Below, one piece after another: positions 33,261 to 44,759 of a stretch of DNA of 64,000 bases. The notes under the pieces are model-generated. The model was not told where the DNA came from, ran no database searches, and saw nothing but the letters and a program-made list of their open reading frames with translations. Where the stretch lies: positions 36,900,120 through 36,964,119 of the forward strand of contig OX424563.1 of NCBI GenBank assembly GCA_949152475.1, read 5' to 3'. Origin of the DNA: Terebella lapidaria (taxonomy: Eukaryota; Annelida; Polychaeta; Terebellida; Terebellidae). The position numbers and the translations under genes were made by a program. Positions within the stretch are counted from its first letter, which is position 1, and the number at the start of each line of letters is the position of its first letter.

Positions 33261-35060
33261 ACTTCACACATAACATGGGATAAACTTCACACATCACTCC
33301 AAGTCCAAACATGGGATAAACTTCACACATCACTCCAAGTCCAAACATGGGATAAACTTCACACATCACTCCAAGTCCAAACATGGGATAAACTTCACAC
33401 ATCACTCCAAGTCCAAACATGGGATAAACTTCACACATCACTCCAAGTCCAAACATGGGATAAACTTCACACATCACAAGTTCAAACATGGGATAAACTT
33501 CACACATCACAAGTCCAAACATGGGATAAACTTCACACATCACAAGTCCAAACATGGGATAAACTTCACACATCACTCCAAGTCCAAACATGGGATAAAC
33601 TTCACACATCACAAGTCCAAACATGGGATAAACTTCACACATCACAAGTCCAAACATGGGATACACTTCACACACCACAAGTCCAAACATGGGATAAACT
33701 TCACACATCACAAGTCCAAACATGGGATAAACTTCACCCATCACTCCAAGTCCAAACATGGGATAAACTTCACACATCACAAGTCCAAACATGGGATACA
33801 CTTCACCCATCACTCCAAGTCCAAACATGGGATAAACTTCACACATCACTCCAAGTCCAAACATGGGATACACTTCACACATCACAAGGCCAAACATGGG
33901 ATAAACTTCCACATCACTCCAAGTCCAAACATGAGATAAACTTCACACATCACAAGGCCAAACATGGGATAAACTTCACACATCACAAGTCCAAACATGG
34001 GATACACTTCACCCATCACTCCAAGTCCAAACATGAGATAAACTTCACACATCACAAGTCCAAACATGGGATAAACTTCACACATCACAAGTCCAAACAT
34101 GGGATACACTTCACCCATCACTCCAAGTCCAAACATGGGATAAACTTCACACATCAAAAGTCCAAACATGGGATAAACTTCACACATCACAAGGCCAAAC
34201 ATGGGATAAACTTCACACATCACAAGTCCAAACATGGGATACACTTCACCCATCACTCCAAGTCCAAACATGAGATAAACTTCACCCATCACAAGTCCAA
34301 ACATGGGATAAACTTCACACATCACTCCAAGTCCAAACATGAGATAAACTTCACACATCACAAGTCCAAACATGGGATAAACTTCACACATCAAAAGTCC
34401 AAACATGGGATAAACTTCACACATCACTCCAAGTCCAAACATGGGATAAACTTCACACATCACAAGTCCAAACATGGGATACACTTCACACATCACAAAT
34501 CCAAACATGGGATAAACTTCACACATCACAAGTCCAAACATGGGATAAACTTCACACATCACTCCAAGTCCAAACATGGGATAAACTTCACACATCACAA
34601 GTCCAAACATAGGATACACTTCACCCATCACTCCAAGTCCAAACATGGAATAAACTTCACACATCACAAGTCCAAACATGGGATACACTTCACCCATCAC
34701 AAGTCCAAACATGGGATAAGCTTCACACATCACAAGTCCAAACATGGGATAAACTTCACACATCACAAGTCCAAACATGGGATAAACTTCACACATCACA
34801 AGTCCAAACATGGGATAAACTTCACACATCACTCCAAGTCCAAACATGGGATAAACTTCACACATCACAAGTCCAAACATAGGATACACTTCACCCATCA
34901 CTCCAAGTCCAAACATGGAATAAACTTCACACATCACAAGTCCAAACATGGGATACACTTCACCCATCACAAGTCCAAACATGGGATAAGCTTCACACAT
35001 CACAAGTCCAAACATGGGATAAACTTCACACATCACAAGTCCAAAGATGGGATACACTTT
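33261..35060 (+). repeat. 33/36-bp minisatellite (about 50 copies)
   Basis: Units alternate between 33 bp (AACTTCACACATCACAAGTC core) and 36 bp, which has a CTC/TCC insertion. Both lengths are multiples of three, so frames stay open on both strands, up to 616 codons on + and 394 on -. The predicted products are pure 11/12-residue repeats. Near-identical multi-unit blocks recur (for example 34600-34790 and 34860-35040), pointing to recent segmental expansion. A protein is not supported. Confidence 0.9.
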
Positions 35061-36405
35061 ATTCAAGAACTAGTATTATATTCTGATCAGGACAAATAAC
35101 ATTCCTATATCATGTACACTGTATACATAATACCTCCAGTATTGACAATGTAATTTCTGATCATTACCATTGCAATGTTTATAATTGCTAACCATATATA
35201 ATTGTAGGTCAATTGTTTATCTTGTATAAGTGTGCTTTCTGATCTGAACCATGTTTGAATAAACATGAACCTCACGATGTGTTTCATTATTTTGGTTCAT
35301 TTAATCTGTCCATTTGTCATGTTTGTATGAAGTATATTCTGCCTAATAGATCACACTTCTGCCCTGAGCAATGCCTGACAGGTACAGAAAATCACTGACG
35401 AATTCAATCCCTCAGTAACATGAGTGAGTAACCATGCTGAAAGTCAGCTGACAACACCAAGCATATATCTTGACACAACACCACAGCAACCAGACAGAGT
35501 GGTCAAAACAAATTGATTCATACAATTTCTACCTGCGGCTTCTGCTAAAAATATTCTAAACACATGTCTTTCTCATGTACTAGTATTCTGTCACTGAATT
35601 GTTCCAGTATACAAATGTACTAATTAAGGTTGGAACCGGATACATTTGTGGAGCCCGCAGCTGCTGAACTGACTCAGGAATACAATTTGCTGATGTATAA
35701 AACACTTCAACTCTGCTGGCTGTGTAACTTTGTTGTAACATCCAGTATGACAACAACCAAACACATCCAGCATGTTTATCATAAACCATGGTGACATATT
35801 AGAATGTTACATAATCATGATAATAGCATATGAAATATATTAGAAGTAGATGGAAAGTTATGCTACGATTATTCTGTTAACCACGGATACTAGTATTATT
35901 CTATGGAATATGGCCATGAAAAATATGCACCAGCCCGTGTACTGTAATGATCATGATGATTGCACACAATTTCAGCTGTGCGGCTTACTGTGGGCCCTAC
36001 TGTGGGAACTACCGGTAGTACCATAATCAATGTCTGAATACCAGCAAACAGCAAATCTTGTACGCCATTCAACAGTACCATTTCCCCCGCCCACCCCCCC
36101 ACATGTACGGCATTCAACAGTACCATTCCCCCCCCCCCCCCATGTACGCCATTAAACAGTATCCCCCCCCCCCCCCCAAGTATTCACTTATATCTGATTG
36201 TTAGTATTCACTTATGCTAGTACCGGTACCTGATTGTTAGTATTCACAATAACCTGCATCAGAGCTGTATTTTTTCTATTGTTGTGGGCATAGTTTGGTT
36301 CTTTCCTGTTATTGAGGTTAGAGGATGGGGTTGGACGTCCTGGATGAGATATGGAGAGGCTGATATCGGTTTATATACTATCCACTGGAATAAGGGGTGT
36401 TGATT

Positions 36406-36485
36406 GGCATTATGGCTATTTTCATCCACATCTTAGACGCGGGTTCGAAGAGCCATTGAGGTGTGTTACTTGGGATATGTTAATA
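36406..36485 (+). repeat. direct repeat of ~80 bp, copy 1 (copy 2 at 36684-36763)
   Basis: GGCATTATGGCTATTTTCAT through GGGATATGTTAAT is repeated with about four differences, 278 bases apart. Confidence 0.85.
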
Positions 36486-36785
36486 TCGCAAGTAACACAG
36501 AGCGAGGGATCCAGACAACAGTCAGTTGATCTGCAGACAAGTAGGGGATTAGTATGTGCAGTGAGAGGAACGGTATGATACCATGCATTATAGCCAAGAA
36601 CATCAATGCTCCAGTCTTTTGTGATCAGATAATGTTTTTCCCACCTTGTCCCACCCTGGCACACCTAAATGGATCTTTGAACAGGCATTATGGCTATTTT
36701 CATCCACGTCTTAGACGCTGGTTCGAAGAGACATTGAGGTGTGTTACTTGGGATATGTTAATACCATCTTCCCTCCCCCCTCCCC

Positions 36786-36786
<1 letters not shown>

Positions 36787-36813
<27 letters not shown>
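36787..36813 (+). repeat. CA dinucleotide microsatellite
   Basis: About 13 CA units. Confidence 0.9.
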
Positions 36814-36817
<4 letters not shown>

Positions 36818-37192
36818 TGTTTGGAATAATAAACAAAATTTCTTCCCATTTGTGACACTTCTTCAGCTGCTATTATTGAAGCAAGAAACCAAACAATATC
36901 ATCTATCATTTCTATACAGATGAATATTTCTTGTTTCATTCCCGGACGGTTCGCCAACAGACAGTGCAGAGTTTGTTTAGGCCAGAAATCACTATAATAA
37001 ATTTTGTCAAAATCTTCCTTCTGGTTCAGAGAAAAGACCATTGTCTCTAGAGCTTCCACGATTCATTGATGTGATCGATTCTCACGATTCTATCTCTCAC
37101 GATACGATATATCAATACAAATTACAAATATTGATTCCCACGATACAGCCCCCGATCACGAAAAAGTTATTCTGAATGACTGCTCTTGTGAT

Positions 37193-37487
37193 ACATGTGC
37201 TTCTGTTGACATCCGGTCTGTATTTCAAAACGAGGCAGATAACATGTGCTTTTGTTGACATCCGGTTTGTATTCCAAAACGAGGCAGATAACATGTGCTT
37301 TTGTTGACATCCGGTTTGTATTCCAAAACGAGGCAGATAACATGTGCTTTTGTTGACATCCAGTTTGTATTCCAAAACGAGGCAGATAACATGTGCTTCT
37401 GTTGACATCCGGTTTGTATTCCAAAACGAGGCAGATAACATGTGCTTTTGTTGACATCCGGTTTGTATTCCAAAACGAGGCAGATAA
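37193..37487 (+). repeat. 49-bp minisatellite inside the hAT element (6 copies)
   Basis: ACATGTGCTT starts at 37193, 37242, 37291, 37340, 37389 and 37438. Units are nearly identical. Long minus-strand frames here cycle through three phases of the 49-bp unit and are not genes. Confidence 0.9.
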
Positions 37488-37516
37488 CAGGCAATAAGGC
37501 GTCCAGTCCAAAGCAA

Positions 37517-37836
37517 ATGAATATCGAAGTGGTGAAACCACCTGCAATCTTTACTAGTAAGAACTGGAAGTTTTTCAACTCCCGAAAAGAAAAAGATGGC
37601 ACTAATAACAACAGAGAAGCAGTTGTGTGTTCCATTTGTGAGAGCGTGTTGAAGTACAGCACAAACACTACCGATATGTCGACCCACTTACAATAATACG
37701 TCTTACGCAGACATCACCCTGATATTTCGATCGGCATGGAATGTCCGTGAAACATCTGCATCAAAGGTACAAGAAACCTTGCCAACTCTTCTACAATCAA
37801 AATTGTCTCCATCGTCACGTTGAATTTGGCTAACAA
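37517..37836 (+). pseudogene. BED-type zinc finger fragment of a hAT transposase
   Basis: Starting at ATG 37517, the frame shows the BED-finger pattern: an SKNWKFF motif, then VVCSICES (the CxxC pair), then THLQ, then RRHHPDIS. In BED fingers this DNA-binding domain sits at the N-terminus of hAT transposases. An in-frame TAA at 37694-37696 and about four extra codons lie between the HL and the last histidine. Further on, a segment like the linker that follows BED fingers (QETLPTLLQSKL, near 37770) is read in the same general region before more stops. No DDE catalytic region follows. A broken, non-functional copy. Confidence 0.75.
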
Positions 37837-38040
37837 AAAGTTGACTGGAGTTGAAAACATTGTTTATTTCCCGAAATAAACAGATAAATACTGTTAATAT
37901 ACAATCACAGTCAGACATCAGTTTTATATTCCATGTATAAGTATCATGATACGTATCGTATCGCAAGGGTAGTATCGTGATACGTATCGTATCGTGATAC
38001 CTCTTGTGATACACAGCTCTAATTGTCTCATCTCCAAAAT

Positions 38041-40560
38041 TTAGGCCAAGGGCCAAAGATAGGTTACCGGACAATATATGTTTAATATTTTAGATGTTAG
38101 CCAGGTTACTGGTTAAATTCAAGGTCAAGAGCATATTCAGCATATATAATATTAAGCATATATCATGTTCACAATCAATAAGTGAAATATTACCGTCTTT
38201 CACCAAAGATAATCCGCTACCATAGATAATCCGCACCCCTATTTTGAGGCTCAATTTCTCGGGAAAAACCTATTACTCAGTGTATTATCCGCACCCCCAT
38301 TCTCCGGTGGAGGTGTGAAATTTCCTCGTCGAGTCGCGAGCCCGATCAGTAAATCAACAACAGTGATCAGTCGCGATCATTCAAGTGTGACAAACTTTGG
38401 CCGACAATAGGCCGGCAGGAAGTTTCATGCTTCAGTGACTAGCTGACATCGAAACACATGATTTCTATTGTTGTTTTTGTCAATAAAAGAACAATCTTTT
38501 TTATTTCAGAAGGCGATTGCGAGTTTTTTGAGTTGCTGACAAAAATGGATTAGCAAGCAATGTCAAAGCCATTTCCTTCTTCCTGTCCAAGTTAAGGGGT
38601 CGTCTCAATGTTTAACAGAAAAATTTCCATGTCGGTTCATTCATCGTTCATGTGCCAATAAATAATATTCCAAATACTTGTTTGACTTCCTGCATCAATA
38701 AATAAATCGAGGAACACGATTGTTTCACACACTTTTAATAGCAATCATCAGTTTTAATTGGCAATCATGACATTCAACCCCACATGGAGACGATCCCTAA
38801 CAGTGGCGCCATCTGCGGGTCAAATCCGGCACAGCAAGATTCTGATGATGTTTTCACCATAAATTTCGATCTGAAAAGAGTCAAAAGACACGACATGACA
38901 CTATTAATGGAAATAAATACGAATGCCAGTGCATTAACGTATGACTCAAATAATAATTCGAGTCATATTTCTTGCCAAATCGTATTCAGCTATGCAACAT
39001 TCCTGCTTGATCACGAGATTCCTCCATTATCGTCCACGCACGATCAACTTGCGCCAGTGTCACTGCCTGTCAAACGATTTTTTGGCCACCGAAAAAGCAT
39101 ACAGATTTTATGTTTCAATGTATAATCCGCACCCTGTATGTTTTCCCTCGTTTTGGCGGCCTAACAGTGCGGATTATCTATGGTGAAAGACGGTACACAA
39201 ATTTTGTCCTGTCACCTTGAAAATCAGGTCAAAGGAAACTTGAAAATAAGGTCTCTGGTCAAGTCGAGGTCACAAGAATATTCAGCATATATCATTTGGA
39301 GTTTGACGGTATAAAGTTGATAATAAGTGAAATATTAGCCATTTGTGATCTGACCTTGAGAATGAGGTCAAAAATCAAGTTCAAGGTCATGAGAATATTC
39401 AGCATATATCATTTCCTGTTCTCAGTTGATTCCTAAACTGTAAAGTCAATAATAAGCGAGATATTAGTCATTTTGTTCTCTGACCTGGAAAATGAGGTTA
39501 AAGGTAAAATTCGAGGTCACCAGAATATTCAGCATATCATTCCCTATACATGTATGTTCACTGTCGAATCCTAAGCTGTAAAGTCGATAATAAGCGAGAT
39601 ATTAGCCATTTTGTGCTCTGACCTTGAAGATAAGTTCAAGGTCAAATTCAAGGTCATCAAAATATTCAGTGTATATCATTTTCTATATGTCCACAATTGG
39701 TTCGCAAGCCATCAAGTCAATAAGGGAGCAAGATATTAGCCATTTCGTCCTTTGACCTTGAAAATGAGGTCAAAGGTCGAATTCAAGGTCATGGCAATTT
39801 TCAGCATATATCATTTTCTATATGTTCACAATTGATTCCTAAGCTGTAAAATCGATAATAGGGGAGATATTAGTCATTTTGTCATGTGCCCTTGAAATTT
39901 AAGTCAAAGGTCAAATTGAACGTCATGAGGATAATCTCTATATATAATTTCCTATATGTTCATAATTGATCCCTAAGCTGTTAAGTCGATTAGGAGTGAG
40001 ATACATGTATTAGCCATTTTGTCCTGTGACCTTGAAAATTAGGTCAAAGGTCAAATTCGAGGTCATGAAAATATCCAGAATATAACATTTCCTATATGTT
40101 CACAATTGATTCCTAAGCTGTAAAGTCGATAATAAGTGAGATATTAGGTGCTCTTGACCTTGAAAATGAGGTCAGAGGTCAAATTCAAGGTCACGAGAAT
40201 ATTCAGCATATATCATTTCCTATATGTCCACACTTGAATCCTAAGCTGTAAAATCGATAATAAGTGAGATATTAGCCATTTTGTCCTGTGACCTTGAAAA
40301 TGAGGTCAAAGGTCAAATTCAAGGTCATCAGAATCCAGCATATATCATTTCCTATATGTCCACAATTGATTCCTAACATGTAAAGTCGATAATAAGCGAG
40401 ATATAAGCTGTTTTGTGCTCTGACCTTGAAATTGAGGTCAGAGGTCAAATTCAAGGTCACGAGAATATTCAGCTTATATCATTTCCTATATGCTCACAAT
40501 TGATTCCTAGTCTCTAATCTCAATATTAGGTGAGATATTAGGCATAATGTGCCCTATTAT
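38041..40560 (+). mobile_element. family B element with ~134-bp core, split by a 1001-bp transposon
   Basis: 5' palindrome TTAGGCCAAGGGCCAAA and TAGGTTACCGGAC (38060-38072). The ~134-bp array runs from 38100 to 38192 and from 39194 to 40560, as in 8100-8845. The array is rich in AGGTCA and TGACCTTGAAAATGAGGTCA-like inverted pairs. Confidence 0.65.
38193..39193 (+). mobile_element. 1001-bp TA-flanked element, copy 1 (pogo/Tigger-like)
   Basis: Terminal inverted repeats of ~25 bp (CCGTCTTTCACCAAAGATAA at the left; the right end has one difference) are flanked by TA (38191-38192, 39194-39195). Subterminal GTGCGGATTAT words are repeated at both ends. The largest frame (113 codons, 38784-39125) has no recognised domain. 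Copy 2 (48516-49516) has exactly the same length in the opposite orientation, so both come from one active family. The pogo/Tigger label rests on the TA duplication and end style. Confidence 0.8.
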
Positions 40561-40809
40561 AAAGCATAGGAAAATTTAACATAGGAAAGCCCCTTTCGGC
40601 CGAGTTTGGGCCAAAATGGCCCACTTCGAGCGATTCAAGCGCAGCGAAACTTATACACACCTTAGGAGTACATATGAGGAGTGTTATGTATCAAAAAGAA
40701 AAAAAAGTTACTGAACAGATTTTGAGAAAATGGCCGCCAAATTCCAAAATCAGGCAATTTTCATCGAAAACGGCTGCCATCTTGAAAAAAAAAAAGCGAA
40801 AATCAAAAA
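40560..40809 (+). mobile_element. family B tail fragment
   Basis: Same sequence as 32480-32760 (CGAGTTTGG, GAAAATGGCCGCCAAA words), ending just before the next 5' terminus at 40810. No hairpin is present. Confidence 0.55.
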
Positions 40810-42624
40810 TTAGCCCAAGGGCTAAGATAGGTTACCGGACAACTTTAGTTGAAACAGGACAGGTGAGATATGACGTTAAGATAAACCAATCATCTTCGTG
40901 AACTTCAATGTCATCATTAAGTGTGCAGCATATAACCTTGTATTCATGTATGTTCAAAATACAAATACAAGGTCTATCTACAAGTCTTTTGTCTATAAAC
41001 GAAATTTGCACATTTCTTGTTGGACGTGACACTGAGATATAGCACTCAATGTCATCTGACGTCAAGTTCAACGTCACCCAAAAAAGCCACATATATATGT
41101 GGTATACATGTATATGACTTCCAATTCCAGCTATACCTACAAACATTTTTTGGCTGTAGAGGCCAATTTACACACTCAAGGGGCCTTTTAAGCAATTCAA
41201 AGCACTCCATCTTTATACACAATGTCAGGGACCCCAATTAGCATGTTTTATAACAAAAATCTCAAAACTGATCAGGTAAATTTGAAGGAAAACGACCAAA
41301 AATTAAATTTGGGGCCTATTCAGCCTAAATTTCTAGCCTTTTGAGCAATTCAAGGCACTTTATACACTATATACATATTTATACACATCATGTCAAAAAC
41401 CCCAATTACTATGTTTTGAAAAAAAAATCTCAAAAGTGATCAGACAGTTTTCGATTAAAGACAAACAAGGAGCAAATTTGGGCATTTTTCGACTCAAAAA
41501 TGGCTGTTTTGACATTTCAAGGTCATCCAAGGTCAAATTCAAGGTCACCACACAAGTCTTCATATATGACTTCCCATTTGAAAGTGCTAATTTCTAAGCT
41601 CTATCTTCAAGCATTCTATGAGCATGATGAGTACAGTCTAGGCAGCTCCCATTATGAAGGAAAAAAGTGCCGAAAATTTTCGAAGTCCCAAATTTTTTTC
41701 AAAGGGTGAAAAAATTTTTTTTGCCTAGAAATGGCCCAAAATGGATAGTAACGCAATTTGGGGCAAAAAAAATTTTTTTCGTCGACCCGTCAAAAATTCA
41801 AAATGGCCGCCACACGGAGACCAGCGATTCAAGGGCAACAAAACTTATACACATCATAAAGGTACATAGAGGGAATCTTCTGGAACGAAAATCTCAAAAC
41901 TGATCAGACAGTTTTCGAGAAAAGACAGAAAAGCTGCAAATTTGGGCATTTTTCGACCCAAAAATGGCTATTTTGACCTTTCAAGGTCATCCAAGGTCAA
42001 ATTCAAGGTCACCACACAAGTCGCCAGATATGACTTCCCATTTGAAAGTGCCAATATCTTAGCTCTATCTTTAAGCGTTCTATGAGTACAGTCCGGGCAG
42101 CTCCCATTATGAAGGAAAAAGGTGCCGAAAATTTTCCAAGTCCAAAATTTTTTTCAAAGGGTGAAAAATTTTTTTTTGCCTAGAAATGGCCCGAAATGGA
42201 TAGTAACGCGATTTGGGGCAAAAAAAATTTTTTTCGCCGACCCGTCAAAAATTCAAAATGGCCGCCACACGGAGACCGGCGATTCAAGGGCAACAAAACT
42301 TATACACATCATAAAGGTACATAAGGGGAATCTTTTGAAACAAAAATCTCAAAACTGATCAGACAGTTTTTGAGAAAATGGCCGCCAAAGTCCAAAATTG
42401 GCCATTTTTCGTCAAAAATGGCCGCCATTTTGAGAAAAATGCGAAAATCAAAAAACTAAAAAAAAACCCATTCTTGAAATATTTTTAGGCATTTTTGTGC
42501 AAAATTTCAGAAAAATCCGCCAGTAAACTTTAAAGATACAGCTGTGGACGGACGACGGACGACGGACGGACGACGGACGCAACGTGACGGCAATAGGTTA
42601 TCGGACCATAGGTCCGGTAACCTA
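40810..42624 (+). mobile_element. family B element, full length
   Basis: This is the clearest copy. A perfect 5' palindrome, TTAGCCCAAGGGCTAA (40810-40825), precedes TAGGTTACCGGAC (40828-40840). The body includes two ~463-bp units (41500 and 41963). A GGACGAC tract (42546-42580) precedes the hairpin 42594-42624, which ends GTCCGGTAACCTA, exactly complementary to the 5' terminus. Confidence 0.75.
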
Positions 42625-42785
42625 AAAACTAAAAAATACCTCCTTCTTGAATTATTTTAAAGCATTTTTGTGCAAAATTTCAAAAAAATTTGCCGGCAAA
42701 CAAAAAAGATAAAAATGTGGACGACGGTCGACGACGGACGCAGCGCCATGCCAATAGGTTATCGGACCATAGGTCCGGTAACCTA
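42625..42785 (+). mobile_element. family B tail duplicate
   Basis: A second microsatellite-plus-hairpin module (hairpin 42755-42785) directly behind the full element, as if the 3' end had been copied twice. Confidence 0.65.
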
Positions 42786-42996
42786 ATAAACAACATGTGA
42801 TACCATGGTACTAAAAGACATTTTAATGCCAGCAAATACAATCACTCAATATGATCTCATGCTTGTTTCAGACAACATACGACACCACATTCTGAGCTTG
42901 ACAAGCTTGCCATGTTGACACTTTCACAATACATGTTGATTCTTTTACATTACATGTGCGCTCAGCAGAAAAGGAAATCATACTGAAATAGACGTC

Positions 42997-44096
42997 AAGG
43001 CCTAAAGATGCCTTGGAGGCATTTCGGTGTTAAGACTAATTTGTAATATTTATAACATGTTTACAATGGGCTCTACAATGCTCTACGACACACTGTTTCC
43101 AAGATATCGACGAAAACGAAAAATGCCGACCCGGCGAAAAAATTTCAGGTCAAGGTCAAAGTTTATAATACCCCTTAGACATGTTTGTCTAGTGCCACAA
43201 GTGCGAAAATAGCATCCGTTTTGCTCTACGACGCACTGTTTCCGAAATATCGACGGAAACGAAAAATGCCGACTCGGCGAAAGAATTTTAGGTCAAGGTC
43301 AAAGTTCATCCATAATACCCTTTAGACATGTTTGTCTAGTGCCACGAATGCGAAAATAAGGTCCGTTTCGCTCTACGATGCACCGTTTCCGAGATATCGA
43401 CGAAAACGAAAAATGCCGACTCGGCAGAAAAAATCAAGGTCAAGGTCAAAGGTCATCCTTAATACCCTTTAGACATGTTTGCCTAGGGCGACGAGTCTGA
43501 AAATAACATCTGTTTCGCTCTATGATGCACCGTTTCCGAGATATCGACGAAAACGAAAAATGCCGACTCGGCGAAAAATTTTTAGTTCAAGGTCGAAGGT
43601 CATCCTTAATACCCCTTAGACATGTTTGTCTAGGGCGACGAGTCCGAAAATAACGTTCGTTTCGCTCTACGATGCACCATTTCCAAGATATGCAGGAAAC
43701 CTCAAGGATGACTGGGCGCAAACTCTTCCGACCTCTAGGTCAAAGGTCGTTTGACGAATTGATCCCAAAATGAATAGGGTTCTTCTCTGTTGATATATGA
43801 ACCTCCATGCAAAGTTCTGCAGCCATTGCCATACTTTTTAAGTTATCGTGCGGAAACAAAGTCCAAAAAAAACATTGATTTCATCCTCACGGACCTCGGA
43901 TCCGGCTGAAAAACAATAGGGTTCTTCCACATACTGTAATATGTCTGACCAATGCTGAAAATTTGGCGAAGATACATCGAGGCAAACTAAAGTTATCGGT
44001 CGGAAACCAAAACGGCGGAAGAAAAAGAAAGGAGAAAAAAAAAAAAAGGAAAAAAAATTCTGCTAAAACCATAAAGCATTTCTTCCGAAATGCCTT
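42997..44096 (+). mobile_element. family C element, full length
   Basis: The 5' palindrome-like sequence 42997-43014 is followed by AGGCATTTCGG (43017-43027). The body is about five ~147-bp units (TTTCGCTCTACGA, CCGACTCGGCG, GTTTGTCTAG), related to 9300-10310. The GGAAACCAAAACGGCGGAAG module and an A-rich tract precede the hairpin 44074-44096, whose right arm CCGAAATGCCT is exactly complementary to the 5' terminus. Confidence 0.65.
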
Positions 44097-44759
44097 AATA
44101 AGTGTATCTGAAAGGGGCTGAATAGTGCACAAAAACTGTGTGTAAACAAACTTAATGCCCTCCTCTGTATTGTGTTGTGTGGTGTTGCAGACAGTATGTC
44201 AGAGCCTACTGGCCTGAACTGTCCACATCCTGTAAACACAGCAAACATAGGCATACATAGGTAGTTTACTTTAGACTGTGATAACAACATCCTATTCCAC
44301 CTATGTTAGACACTAGTATATATACAGTTATATTTGTGTCCCAGCTGGCGGTAAAGATGTATTTTCCATCAGGGGAGGGGGGTGGGGGGGAGGGTTGTCT
44401 TACACAGTAGCTTAGTCTCTCAGTCAAAATCGATACATTACATGCACGGAAAGCTTAACAGACAAGTAAGACCTGTAAATCTGGTAAACATGATAATACG
44501 CAGGACTATCTAGATTCTAGACTGTATCCCATAAACAGGATGCTAGTAAACCAAACCAATCAAATCTATATATTACATGAAAGAAATTTCGTAATAATCA
44601 ATATATGAACAGCACATGTTGAAAATGCTTTATATATTTCCAAAAAATTGAAGTAATTTTTGCATTTAGGTCATCTGCCTCATGACCTGCACTCCCTTCC
44701 CTGCCGAAATGCAAACAAAAAGAAGTCACCAGCACCAGAAATGGTGGGGATGTTACTTC
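44097..44759. other. single-copy sequence, no recognised gene
   Basis: AT-rich, with a G-rich stretch at 44371-44394. No frame with a recognisable domain. Confidence 0.4.

Larger units (their letters stand above)
35061..37047. other. mostly single-copy sequence, no recognised gene
   Basis: AT-rich sequence without a domain-bearing frame. It contains C-runs at 36087-36176, an 80-bp direct duplication (36406-36485 and 36684-36763) and a CA tract (36787-36813). Confidence 0.5.
37048..38021 (+). mobile_element. hAT-superfamily element with perfect 8-bp target duplication
   Basis: ATTGTCTC occurs at 37040-37047 and 38022-38029. The enclosed 974 bp start TAGAGCTTCC and end AGCTCTA. Subterminal regions at both ends are rich in CACGATACGATA-type words, typical of hAT ends. 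Inside are a 49-bp minisatellite and a BED-finger remnant, both consistent with a hAT origin. The transposase catalytic region is missing. Confidence 0.85.

Noticed and set aside
33249..35099. A 616-codon frame (+) and 394- and 300-codon frames (-)
   Set aside because: They exist because the minisatellite units are 33 and 36 bp. The predicted products are pure repeats and both strands are open at once.
36436..36452. GGGTTCGAAGAG, resembling a tRNA B-box
   Set aside because: No A-box or cloverleaf could be folded around it; the word is part of the 80-bp duplicated segment.
37112..37687. A 191-codon minus-strand frame with repeated LSASFWNTN motifs
   Set aside because: It cycles through three phases of the 49-bp minisatellite and lies antisense to the BED fragment.
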